Part shown: positions 8,679 to 17,234 of the stretch, in pieces
Numbering within the stretch: position 1 is the stretch's first letter
How the letters are laid out: every line of letters starts with the position of its first letter
Assembly (NCBI RefSeq): GCF_000964425.1
Contig: NZ_BANF01000048.1
Location: 1-64,000 of the forward strand
Length of the DNA stretch: 64,000 nt
DNA from: Komagataeibacter intermedius TF2
GTDB lineage: Bacteria; Pseudomonadota; Alphaproteobacteria; Acetobacterales; Acetobacteraceae
Reading direction: 5' to 3'
Position numbers and translations under genes: made by a program
The notes under the pieces: generated by a model
Told to the model about the DNA's origin: nothing
The model's input: only the letters and a program-made list of their open reading frames with translations
Database searches by the model: none

Positions 8679-9398
8679 ATGACAACAGCCAGATCCCCGA
8701 AGAAACCCGCGCGCCGCGCCATGACACTGGCGGAAGTACGGTCCTTCATCACCCAGTTGGCCGCCGCCAACCCGAATGCCGAAAGCGAACTGGATTTCGT
8801 GGACGACTACACCCTGCTGGTTGCCGTGGTACTGTCGGCGCAGGCGACCGATGCCTCGGTCAACAGGGCGACAAAGGCACTGTTCCGTGACGCGCCCACC
8901 CCACGGGCCATGGTGGAACTTGGGGAGGAAAAGGTCGGCGCGCATATCCGCACCATCGGGCTGTGGCGGACCAAGGCGCGCAATGTCGTCGCCCTGTCAC
9001 GGCAGTTGCTGGAACGCTTTGACGGCAAGGTGCCCTATGACCGCGCGGCCCTTGAATCGCTGCCCGGCGTGGGGCGCAAGACCGCGAACGTGGTCATGAA
9101 CGTGGCCTTTGGCGACAGCACCATGGCGGTCGATACCCATATCTTCCGTATCGGCAACCGCACCGGCCTGGCGCCCGGGGCGACCCCGCGCGCGGTGGAG
9201 GACCAGCTTGTCCGCCGCATTCCCGCTGACATGCTGCGCCCCGCACACCACTGGCTGATCCTGCACGGACGCTATGTCTGCAAGGCCCGCAGGCCCGAAT
9301 GCTGGCGCTGCCCCGCCTTTGACCCGTGCCAGTACCGCATGAAGAACGACCTGCGCGCAGTGGGGGCGCCAGCCACATCTCCATCTTCAAAAGAATAG
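8679..9398 (+). CDS. nth: Endonuclease III, DNA glycosylase/AP lyase
   Basis: A 239-residue base-excision repair enzyme that removes oxidised pyrimidines and cleaves at abasic sites. The helix-hairpin-helix LPGVGRKTANVVM contains the catalytic Lys134, and Asp152 lies 18 residues later in VDTHIFRI, the same spacing as the E. coli pair. The C-terminal iron-sulfur cluster motif is complete, with four cysteines spaced C-x6-C-x2-C-x5-C in the stretch CKARRPECWRC and the following PAFDPC. The start at 8679 is a choice between several ATGs (8652, 8679, 8718); all keep the domain intact. The neighbours are unrelated and transcribed in the opposite direction on both sides. Confidence 0.96.
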   Translation: MTTARSPKKPARRAMTLAEVRSFITQLAAANPNAESELDFVDDYTLLVAVVLSAQATDASVNRATKALFRDAPTPRAMVELGEEKVGAHIRTIGLWRTKARNVVALSRQLLERFDGKVPYDRAALESLPGVGRKTANVVMNVAFGDSTMAVDTHIFRIGNRTGLAPGATPRAVEDQLVRRIPADMLRPAHHWLILHGRYVCKARRPECWRCPAFDPCQYRMKNDLRAVGAPATSPSSKE

Positions 9399-9438
9399 AA
9401 GTTTGCGGGTGCCGCCTTTTTTCATCAAGGGCAGTGCC

Positions 9439-11688
9439 CTATTCCGTCCTGGCCATAGGCAGGTCAGGCATGCCCGCCCCTCCGGACCGCATGACCCAGG
9501 GCCGTGCACCGCGTACCTGCCGGTCAGCCCGGACCATGACACCCCCCGCGCGATCGGGGAACAGGGCATAGGCCCCGTTGCGCCAGATATCGAACCGCCC
9601 GATCAGCGCAACGCCCGGACACCCGGCCTGCCCCGACAGGTTCACCACCAGCCGGGCATCACGACAGGACACCCATCCCGGTTGCCGTGGGGAAAGCACG
9701 ACCACCACATCTCCATCCGGTTCGCGCACGCGGCACACCCTGTCCTGACAGGACAGCACGCCCTGTCTGCCATTATCGGGCAACATGCCCGCACCCAGCC
9801 CCGTCACCCGTTGCCATTCGCGCAAAACGAACGGGTCGGGATGCGCACCGGGACCGGTCAGGATCGTATGGCCCACCGTAACGCCCACCATCCGCGCATC
9901 GGGCGATATCATGACCCCCGGGCGCGCCGCCCACCATGGCGACAGCAGCGCCAGCGCAACCGGTACGAACCCCAGCAGGCGCACCCGCCCGCCCCACAGG
10001 CACAGCCAGCACAACCCGGCAAAAAACAGCGCCAGCCCCCCATTGCCAATGGCGGGCACCCCGATATGCGCCACCGGCAGCCATGCAACCTGCCGCGCGA
10101 GCCAGTCCACCACGGCAATGCCCCACCCCATGGGCACCAGCGCCAGCTTTTCCCAACCTGGCAGCATCAGCATGAAGGACAGCAGCCCCCACGGCATGAT
10201 CCACACCGACATGAGCGGCACGGCCAGCAGGTTGGCCAGCACGAACCACGGCTGCACCGTTCCGAAATGCGCCATGCCCACAGGGATACACGCGCTACCC
10301 GCCAGAACACTCGCCAGCAGCGGATGCGCGCACCGAGCGCCGAGCCTGCGCCACCATGTCATGTCATGTTCCCATGCCGTCAGGCCGGGACGCAGCGCGT
10401 CGAAACCGGCGATCAGCGCCATCACCGCCGCAGCCGACATCTGCAACGGCAGTTCGGCCACGTTTTCCGCATCAAGGCACAGCAGGATGACCACTGCCAC
10501 CGCCAGCGCCCGCATCGACACCACCCGCCTGCCCGCCACCAGCGCCACGACCGCAAGCATCGCCATGAACAGGCTGCGCAGTGCCGGCAGGTGCGCACCG
10601 GTGACAAGGACATATCCCCCACCCGCCAGCAGCGCGCAGACCGCCGCGATCTGCCGGCACGGCCAGAACAGCGCCGCGCGTTCGGACAGCGCCAGCCCCA
10701 TGCGCACCCCGCCCATGACCAGCCCCATGACAATGGCAAGATGCAGCCCGGCCACCGCCAGCAGGTGCGCCAGTCCGGCATCGGCAAAGGCGTCACGCAC
10801 GCGCGCCGGAATCGCGCCATCGGCCCCCACCAGGACAGTGGCGGCTATATCGCCGCGCGTATCGGGCAGGGCGGCACGAATCCGCTGCGCCAATGCCTGC
10901 CGCATGCTGGCGATGCGGGCGGATGGGGAATGCCCATGCACGCATGTCACCTTGTCCAGCGCACGCGCAGTCCCCGCACGCCCATCAAACCATGCGCGAC
11001 GCTGGGCATCATAGCCGCCCGGCAGGGCGGGAAAGGCGGGTGGCGACAGTATTACGCGCGCCAGCACGGTATCACCCGGCACGGGAACGCACGCATCATC
11101 GGGCAACAGGCGCAGCACAAGGACGCGGCGCAGCGGCGGCATGCCGGTATTGATACCGTCAAGGAAGCGCACATCCGCCAGCCGCACCCGCCATGCCCGC
11201 GCGCCATCGCGCAGGGCCTGTCCGTCGGCATCCAACACCCGGCCCGACAGGTGCACCGCCCGGCGCGGCAGGTCGGGAAACGGGGGCATGCGGTGCGCCT
11301 GCCCCCATGCCAGCAGGGCACCTGCCGCACACGCCCCCGCCACCCCGCAGCCCAGACGCACCAGCAGGCCATTCCCCCAGACAAGCCGCGCTGCGACACA
11401 CCCCACGACCACCATGCCCGTCCCCCATGCCCATGCGGCGGACGGTTCCCATGACAGCGTGAAATACATGGCCATCCCGGCTGCCAGCAGGGCGGGAAGC
11501 CACAGCACGAAACGGGTATGCTGCCCCCACAGCCATGCGCTGGCTCCCATGGTCATGCGCGACAGCGTGGCGCGGGCGCGGTCAATATGCTGGCGCGGCA
11601 GGACAACCCCCGTAATGATCTGCACCATGTCACGGCCATGCCCATGCGTGGCCGGAATGCACACCCTACCGGCGGAGATGGCACACAC
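9439..11688 (-). CDS. comEC: ComEC/Rec2 family DNA-uptake channel protein
   Basis: A polytopic membrane protein of up to 749 residues with an N-terminal ComEC-type soluble insertion (about 85-240) and a central competence domain with many helices (about 250-560, including LLAVAGLHLAIVMGLV). This domain forms the inner-membrane channel for single-stranded DNA in natural transformation. The C-terminal region is hydrophilic but shows no HxHxDH metal-binding motif, so the metallo-beta-lactamase nuclease-like domain of longer ComEC proteins appears absent or degenerate. The start is uncertain: GTG at 11688 has an AGGGGG upstream, while ATG at 11628 or 11556 would also leave the first helix intact. 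It is divergent from gltX. No other uptake genes are adjacent, though dprA is 4 kb away. Confidence 0.87.
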   Translation of the reverse strand: MCAISAGRVCIPATHGHGRDMVQIITGVVLPRQHIDRARATLSRMTMGASAWLWGQHTRFVLWLPALLAAGMAMYFTLSWEPSAAWAWGTGMVVVGCVAARLVWGNGLLVRLGCGVAGACAAGALLAWGQAHRMPPFPDLPRRAVHLSGRVLDADGQALRDGARAWRVRLADVRFLDGINTGMPPLRRVLVLRLLPDDACVPVPGDTVLARVILSPPAFPALPGGYDAQRRAWFDGRAGTARALDKVTCVHGHSPSARIASMRQALAQRIRAALPDTRGDIAATVLVGADGAIPARVRDAFADAGLAHLLAVAGLHLAIVMGLVMGGVRMGLALSERAALFWPCRQIAAVCALLAGGGYVLVTGAHLPALRSLFMAMLAVVALVAGRRVVSMRALAVAVVILLCLDAENVAELPLQMSAAAVMALIAGFDALRPGLTAWEHDMTWWRRLGARCAHPLLASVLAGSACIPVGMAHFGTVQPWFVLANLLAVPLMSVWIMPWGLLSFMLMLPGWEKLALVPMGWGIAVVDWLARQVAWLPVAHIGVPAIGNGGLALFFAGLCWLCLWGGRVRLLGFVPVALALLSPWWAARPGVMISPDARMVGVTVGHTILTGPGAHPDPFVLREWQRVTGLGAGMLPDNGRQGVLSCQDRVCRVREPDGDVVVVLSPRQPGWVSCRDARLVVNLSGQAGCPGVALIGRFDIWRNGAYALFPDRAGGVMVRADRQVRGARPWVMRSGGAGMPDLPMARTE

Positions 11689-11738
11689 GCCAGACTGCCC
11701 CCTGTCAGCAGGCGGAAAACATGCTAAGGAACCGGCTC

Positions 11739-13145
11739 ATGACAGTCCGTACGCGTTTTGCACCCAGCCCCACCGGCCTGCTGCATATCGGCAACGCCCG
11801 TGCCGCCCTTTTCAATTTCCTCTATGCCCGCCACCATGGTGGCCAGTTCCTGCTCAGGATCGAGGATACCGACCGAGAACGCTCGACCCAGAAGGCGGTC
11901 GATGTCCTGTTCGACGGGCTGGCGTGGATGGATATCCACTCAGACGAAAAACCGGTGTTCCAGTCCACCCGGCAGGCACGCCATACCGAAGTGGCGCATG
12001 AACTGCTGGAAAAGGGGCTGGCCTACCGCTGCTACTGCACGGCGGATGAACTGAAGGAAATGCGCGAAAAGGCGATGGCCGAGGGCCGTCCCCCCCGTTA
12101 CAATGGCATGTGGCGCGACCGCGACCCCTCGGAAGCCCCCGCCAACACCCCCTACACCATCCGCATCAAGGCCCCGCGTGAGGGCGAGACGACCATTCAC
12201 GACCTGGTGCAGGGCGACGTGCGCGTAGCCAATTCGGAACTGGATGACATGATCATCCTGCGCGCCGATGGCACCCCGGTCTACCAGCTTGCCGTGGTGG
12301 TGGATGACCATGACATGGACATCACCCACGTCATCCGTGGCGATGACCACCTGACCAACACCTTCCGCCAGGCCATGATCTACCGCGCCATGGGCTGGGA
12401 CCTGCCGCATTTCGCGCACCTGCCGCTGATCCACGGCCCCGATGGCGCCAAGCTGTCCAAGCGGCACGGGGCGCAGTCGGTCGTCGAATTCCGCGAAATG
12501 GGCTACCTGCCCGAAGCACTGAACAATTACCTGCTGCGTCTTGGCTGGGGCCATGGCGATGCCGAGATCCTGTCGCGGGAGGAACAGATCAGGCTGTTCG
12601 ACCTCGACGGCGTCGGTCGCTCGCCGTCGCGCATGGATTACGCCAAGCTGCTGCACATCAACGGCGTGTGGCTGCGTCAGGCCGATGACACGCGGCTGAC
12701 CAATGACGTGATGGAACGTCTGGGCAAGATGGAAGGGGTCGATACCTCCGACGCCATCCGGACAAAGGTGCTGGCGCTTATGCCGGGGCTGAAGGAACGC
12801 GCGAAGACGCTGGTGGAACTGGCGGACAATGCCGCCTTCCTTGGCCGTTCGCTGCCGCTTGAATTCACGCCCAAGGCCGAAAAGCAGCTGACGCCGGAAA
12901 ACCGCGTCATGCTGGGCAGGCTGGCCGAGGCGCTGAAGACGACCGAGCCATTTACGAAGGACGGCATTGACGCGACCCTGCGCCAGTTTGCCGAAACACA
13001 TGACATGAAACTGGGCAAGGTGGCGCAGCCGCTGCGCGCCGCCGTGACCGGCAGCACCATGTCGCCCGGCATTGACGACACGCTGGCCGCCCTTGGCCGT
13101 GACGGGGTACTGGCGCGCATCAATGCGGTTGCCGCCCATGAATGA
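11739..13145 (+). CDS. gltX: Glutamyl-tRNA synthetase
   Basis: A 468-residue class I aminoacyl-tRNA synthetase that charges tRNA-Glu. The HIGH-type motif is HIGN at 17-20 in [14 protein letters not shown] and the KMSKS-type motif is KLSKR at 238-242. The C-terminal anticodon-binding helical domain runs from about 320. The start was set at 11739, where AAGGA at 11727-11731 gives a suitable ribosome binding site and the protein begins with the family-typical [12 protein letters not shown]. Many alphaproteobacteria carry two GltX paralogues, one misacylating tRNA-Gln; which type this is cannot be decided here. It overlaps pyrB by eight bases, so the pyrimidine genes may be co-translated. Confidence 0.96.
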   Translation: MTVRTRFAPSPTGLLHIGNARAALFNFLYARHHGGQFLLRIEDTDRERSTQKAVDVLFDGLAWMDIHSDEKPVFQSTRQARHTEVAHELLEKGLAYRCYCTADELKEMREKAMAEGRPPRYNGMWRDRDPSEAPANTPYTIRIKAPREGETTIHDLVQGDVRVANSELDDMIILRADGTPVYQLAVVVDDHDMDITHVIRGDDHLTNTFRQAMIYRAMGWDLPHFAHLPLIHGPDGAKLSKRHGAQSVVEFREMGYLPEALNNYLLRLGWGHGDAEILSREEQIRLFDLDGVGRSPSRMDYAKLLHINGVWLRQADDTRLTNDVMERLGKMEGVDTSDAIRTKVLALMPGLKERAKTLVELADNAAFLGRSLPLEFTPKAEKQLTPENRVMLGRLAEALKTTEPFTKDGIDATLRQFAETHDMKLGKVAQPLRAAVTGSTMSPGIDDTLAALGRDGVLARINAVAAHE

Positions 13146-14103
13146 TCGCGGCAGCCAGGGCAGCAATGTCTTCCTGACCCGCCCGGCCCGGCACCTGCTG
13201 GGCGTGCAGGGCATGCACCCCAGCCGGATCACGCCCTTCCTTGACCTGGCGGAACATTACGCCCTGCTCAACCGGTCGCGCAAAACGCCGCGCGACCTGC
13301 TGCGCGGGCGTACGCTGATCAACCTGTTTTTTGAGGACAGCACCCGCACGCGCACCTCGTTCGAACTGGCGGGCAAGCGGCTGGGCGCGGATGTGGTGAA
13401 CATGACGGTCGCCAGTTCCTCGGTCAACAAGGGAGAGACGCTGCTGGATACGGCCGCGACCCTGAACGCGATGCATACCGACCTGCTGGTGGTACGCCAT
13501 TCGCAATCCGGCGCGCCCGCCCTGCTGGCGCAGAAAGTGCAGGCCAGCGTGGTCAATGCCGGTGACGGCACGCATGAACACCCGACACAGGCGCTGCTGG
13601 ACGCGCTGACCATCCGCCGCCACTTCGGCACGTTCGAAGGGCTGACCGTCGCCATATGTGGCGATGTCAGCCACAGCCGCGTGGCGCGCTCCAACATTCA
13701 CCTGCTGACCGCCATGGGCTGCCAGGTGCGCGTGGTGGGACCGCCGACACTGGTGCCCGGGGCGATCGGGGCGCTGGGGGTCAGCATTCACCATACAATG
13801 GAAGACGGCCTGCGCGGGGTGGATGTGGTCATGATGCTGCGTGTGCAGCGTGAACGCATGAAGGGCACGCAGGTGCCCAGCGCGCGTGAATATTTCCGTT
13901 TCTACGGACTGGATAACAAACGCCTTGCACTGGCGAAGCCACATGCGCTGGTCATGCATCCCGGCCCGATGAACCGGGGCGTGGAAATTGACAGCCGCGT
14001 TGCCGATTCTGATCAGAGCGTGATCCGTGAACAGGTGGAAATGGGGGTTGCCGTGCGCATGGCGGTTCTGGACATCCTCGCACGCGGGGGAGATGGCGCA
14101 TGA
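13138..14103 (+). CDS. pyrB: Aspartate carbamoyltransferase catalytic subunit
   Basis: A 321-residue ATCase catalytic chain, forming carbamoyl-aspartate in pyrimidine synthesis. The carbamoyl-phosphate loop STRTRTSFE begins at residue 68, and [11 protein letters not shown] and the aspartate-loop region [10 protein letters not shown] are intact. The length is ordinary. The ATG at 13138 is inside the last codons of gltX; starts further upstream would add unrelated sequence. There is no pyrI regulatory gene. The four-base overlap with the following pyrC-like gene fits the ATCase class in which the catalytic chain forms a complex with an inactive dihydroorotase. Confidence 0.97.
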   Translation: MNDRGSQGSNVFLTRPARHLLGVQGMHPSRITPFLDLAEHYALLNRSRKTPRDLLRGRTLINLFFEDSTRTRTSFELAGKRLGADVVNMTVASSSVNKGETLLDTAATLNAMHTDLLVVRHSQSGAPALLAQKVQASVVNAGDGTHEHPTQALLDALTIRRHFGTFEGLTVAICGDVSHSRVARSNIHLLTAMGCQVRVVGPPTLVPGAIGALGVSIHHTMEDGLRGVDVVMMLRVQRERMKGTQVPSAREYFRFYGLDNKRLALAKPHALVMHPGPMNRGVEIDSRVADSDQSVIREQVEMGVAVRMAVLDILARGGDGA

Positions 14104-15395
14104 AGCCGGTCCTGTTTGAAAATGTCCGCCTGATCGATCCCGCAAGTTCCCTTGACCGTCCCGGCCGCCTGCTGGTGAAGGACGGCGTGATCGCGGGCAC
14201 TGACCTGCCACAGGCAGAAGGCGCGCCGGAAGGCGCGGACATCGTGGATGGCGGCGGCCACCTCGTCCTGTGCCCCGGGCTGGTGGACATGCGGGTCACG
14301 ATTGGCGAACCCGGCTATGAATACCGCGAAACGGTGCTGTCCGCGGCAAAGGCGGCGGTTGCCGGTGGCATCACCACCATCGCCGTGCTGCCCAATACCA
14401 GCCCGACCATAGACAACCCCGCCCTCGCCCGCCTGCTGCGCGCACGGGGCGAGGAAACGGGCATGATCGGCATCCTGCCCTATGGCGCGCTGACACGCGA
14501 ATGCGCGGGGAAGGAAATGGCGGAAATCGGCCTGCTGGCCGAAGCGGGCGCGATTGCCTTCACCGACGGTCCCCATGCCATTGCCGACAGCCGCACCATG
14601 CGGCAGATGCTGACCTATGCCAGGGGCTTCGATGCGCTGATTGTCCAGCACCCCGAAGACCCGTCACTGGCACGTGGCGGGTGCGCGACCGATGGCGAAC
14701 TGGCGACCCGCCTGGGCCTGCCGGGCATCCCGGCGGCGGCCGAGGCCATCCTGATCGCGCGTGACCTGCGCCTTGCGCGCATGACAGGCGGACGGCTGCA
14801 TTTCGGCCACGTATCCACCGCCGAGGGGCTGGACCTGATCCGGGCCGCCAAGGCCGATGGCGTGAGGGTGACGTGCGATACGGCACCGCCGTATTTCGAC
14901 CTGAATGAAACCGTGATCGGTGATTTCCGCACCTATGCCAAGCTGTCGCCGCCACTGCGCGCGGAAGCGGACCGCCGCGCCGTATGCGCCGCGCTGGCGG
15001 ATGGCACGATTGACGCCATCGCATCCGATCACATGCCGTGCGACGCGGATGACAAGCGCCAGCCCTTTGCCGTGGCCTCCGCCGGGGGGACGGGACTGTG
15101 CACGCTGCTGGCGGTAACGCTGGCGCAGGTGCATGCGGGCAACCTTGGCATGATGGATGCCCTTGGCCTGCTGACCCATCGCCCCGCCGGCGTACTGCGC
15201 AGCGGGGCCGGGACGCTGGCGGCAGGCAGTGCCGCCGACCTGTGCCTGTTCAACCCCGAGACGGGCTGGGTCGTGCGCGCGGGCGAGCTGCCGGGCAAGG
15301 CGCAGAATACCCCGTTTGACGGCCGCGCGCTGGAAGGCCGCGTACTGGGCACATGGAAAAACGGGCGGCGTGTATTCGGGACCGCCGCCGCATGA
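14100..15395 (+). CDS. Dihydroorotase-like protein lacking the HxH metal motif (PyrC')
   Basis: A 431-residue amidohydrolase-fold protein homologous to type I dihydroorotases. In active enzymes the first strand carries DxHxHxR; here the equivalent is [12 protein letters not shown], with Asp63-Met64-Arg65-Val66, so both histidines that bind the binuclear metal centre are missing. Other ligands are present: His184 in VQHPED, His237 in FGHVSTAEG and Asp310 in SDHMP. In pseudomonads a similar pseudo-dihydroorotase is an inactive scaffold holding PyrB in its dodecamer, and that role is the best guess here. A catalytic PyrC would then be encoded elsewhere. Its start overlaps the pyrB stop and its stop overlaps the plsY start. 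Confidence 0.9.
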   Translation: MKPVLFENVRLIDPASSLDRPGRLLVKDGVIAGTDLPQAEGAPEGADIVDGGGHLVLCPGLVDMRVTIGEPGYEYRETVLSAAKAAVAGGITTIAVLPNTSPTIDNPALARLLRARGEETGMIGILPYGALTRECAGKEMAEIGLLAEAGAIAFTDGPHAIADSRTMRQMLTYARGFDALIVQHPEDPSLARGGCATDGELATRLGLPGIPAAAEAILIARDLRLARMTGGRLHFGHVSTAEGLDLIRAAKADGVRVTCDTAPPYFDLNETVIGDFRTYAKLSPPLRAEADRRAVCAALADGTIDAIASDHMPCDADDKRQPFAVASAGGTGLCTLLAVTLAQVHAGNLGMMDALGLLTHRPAGVLRSGAGTLAAGSAADLCLFNPETGWVVRAGELPGKAQNTPFDGRALEGRVLGTWKNGRRVFGTAAA

Positions 15396-16030
15396 TCTAC
15401 GGCATTCCCACCTATGACCTGCCGCTTATGGCCGCGGTCGCGTTCCTGTCCTACCTGATTGGCAGCATTCCCTTCGGGCTGGTGCTGACGGCCCTGTCGG
15501 GCAATGGGGATATCCGCAAGATCGGGTCAGGCAATATCGGGGCCACCAACGTACTGCGCACCGGGCGCAAGGGACTGGCGGCCGGTACGCTGGCGCTGGA
15601 TGGCACGAAGGGAGCTTTTGCCGTTTTCTGCGCCTTCGTGCTGTGTCCGTTCCATACGCTGGCTGCCGAATCCCTTGCCGCCGTCTTTGCCGTGGCGGGG
15701 CATTGCTTTCCCGTGTGGCTGAAATTCCGTGGCGGCAAGGGGGTAGCGACCGGTCTGGGCTGCGTGCTGGCGCTCATGCCCGGGGTCGGGCTGTGCTGCT
15801 GTGCGCTGTGGCTGATATTCGCCAAGGTCACGCGCATTTCATCAGCGGGCGCGATCATTGCCTTCGCGGCGCTGCCGCTGCTCATGATCCGGCCGGGCCG
15901 GATCGACTTTTCTTCCCCCGCCTATGTTGCGGGCTGCCTGATCGCGCTGATGATCCTGATCCGCCATCACGCCAATATCAGCCGCCTGCTGAAGGGCACG
16001 GAACCAAGGATCGGCCAGAAAAGCGCATGA
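15392..16030 (+). CDS. plsY: Acyl-phosphate glycerol-3-phosphate acyltransferase
   Basis: A 212-residue integral membrane enzyme that transfers the acyl group from acyl-phosphate to glycerol 3-phosphate, the first step of phospholipid synthesis. The three cytoplasmic motifs are visible: SYLIGSIPFG, GSGNIGATNVLRTG and GHCFPVWLKFRGGKGVATG. About five to seven hydrophobic segments account for the rest. The ATG overlaps the previous stop (ATGA), and the stop overlaps the dprA start in the same way. Neighbourhood with pyrC and dprA is common in alphaproteobacteria. Confidence 0.97.
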   Translation: MIYGIPTYDLPLMAAVAFLSYLIGSIPFGLVLTALSGNGDIRKIGSGNIGATNVLRTGRKGLAAGTLALDGTKGAFAVFCAFVLCPFHTLAAESLAAVFAVAGHCFPVWLKFRGGKGVATGLGCVLALMPGVGLCCCALWLIFAKVTRISSAGAIIAFAALPLLMIRPGRIDFSSPAYVAGCLIALMILIRHHANISRLLKGTEPRIGQKSA

Positions 16031-17214
16031 CCGTCCCCGATGCCGAAACGGTGCTGGCCTGCCTGCGGCTGGCCCGGACGGACGGCATCGGGCCGGTTGC
16101 CTACCGCCGCCTTGTCCGCACGCATGGCAGCGTGCACTCCGCGCTCGACATGCTTGAACGGGGCGCAACCCGCATAAGTCGCAGCGTGGGTACGGTGTGC
16201 CCGCGTGATGCAGCATTACGTGAAATTGACCGGCTGCAGGCCATGGGCGCGCACCTGCTGGTGCACGGGCAGCCAGGGTATCCGCCCCTTCTGGCCCGCC
16301 TGCATGATGCCCCGCCGGTACTGTGCGTGCTGGGGGATGTCACACTGCTGACGAATCGGATGGTAGGCATCGTAGGCGGGCGCAATGCCTCATCCGGCGG
16401 GGTCCGCATGGCGGAAAGCCTTGCCGCCCTGCTGGCGGCCCACGGCGTGGACACCGTATCGGGACTGGCGCGCGGGATCGATGCCGCCGCCCATCGTGGC
16501 GCCATGACGGCAGGCCGCACGGTGGCGGCCATTGCGGGCGGTCTGGACTGTCCCTATCCGCCCGAACATGGCGACCTGCAGGACCTGATCGCGCGCACTG
16601 GCGCGGTTGTGACCGAAGCCCCGCCGGGCACGGTGCCGCAGGCACGGCATTTCCCGCGCCGCAACCGGCTGATTGCCGGACTGGGGCTGGGTTGCGTGGT
16701 GATCGAGGCCGCGCTGCGTTCAGGCAGCCTGATTACGGCGCGCATGGCACTGGAATATGACCGCACCGTATTTGCCGTGCCCGGATCACCGCTGGACCCC
16801 CGTTGCCATGGCAGCAATGATCTGTTGCGGCAGGGGGCGGTTCTGACGGAAAATGAACGCGATATTTTACGTGAACTTCCTGAATTCATGGAAGAAAATA
16901 CGCTATTTTCCCAGCAGGCGCCGCGACCGGCTGCCCCGGTGCGCACGCCCGTCCCGCGCCACGGATCGCAGCCCGCGCCACCGCCCGCCCCCCCGCCAGC
17001 GGGGACGGGTGACCTTCATGAAATGATAGAGGGTTTTCTATCTTTCACACCATCACCTGTTGACGATCTTGTACGGCGCTGCCAGTTCTCGACAGCAGCA
17101 GTCCTGACCGTCCTGTCGGAAATGGAGATTGCGGGCACGATCGAATTCCTTGCGGGGGATATGGTCGTGCGGCGTCCACCCCCGCCTGACAGCCGGGATT
17201 ATACAAGGTTTTAG
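16027..17214 (+). CDS. dprA: DNA processing protein DprA (Smf)
   Basis: A 395-residue protein with an N-terminal SAM/HhH-like region, a central Rossmann fold and a C-terminal winged helix. The Rossmann core shows VGIVGGRNASSGG near residue 115, VSGLARGIDAAAHRGAM and FPRRNRLIAGL. DprA loads RecA on incoming single-stranded DNA during transformation. A Pro/Ala-rich linker (residues about 305-330, PPPAPPPAG) joins the winged-helix domain, which begins near EMIEGFLSFT. The start at 16027 overlaps the plsY stop; an open frame upstream lies inside plsY and is not coding. It lies 4.3 kb from comEC on the opposite strand. Confidence 0.95.
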   Translation: MTVPDAETVLACLRLARTDGIGPVAYRRLVRTHGSVHSALDMLERGATRISRSVGTVCPRDAALREIDRLQAMGAHLLVHGQPGYPPLLARLHDAPPVLCVLGDVTLLTNRMVGIVGGRNASSGGVRMAESLAALLAAHGVDTVSGLARGIDAAAHRGAMTAGRTVAAIAGGLDCPYPPEHGDLQDLIARTGAVVTEAPPGTVPQARHFPRRNRLIAGLGLGCVVIEAALRSGSLITARMALEYDRTVFAVPGSPLDPRCHGSNDLLRQGAVLTENERDILRELPEFMEENTLFSQQAPRPAAPVRTPVPRHGSQPAPPPAPPPAGTGDLHEMIEGFLSFTPSPVDDLVRRCQFSTAAVLTVLSEMEIAGTIEFLAGDMVVRRPPPPDSRDYTRF

Positions 17215-17234
17215 AATCGTGATCCGGAGACAGA

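Noticed and set aside
9403-11454. A 683-codon open frame opposite comEC
   Set aside because: Composition is dominated by His, Pro, Arg and Gln, typical of antisense frames in this DNA, and comEC on the other strand has clear membrane helices.
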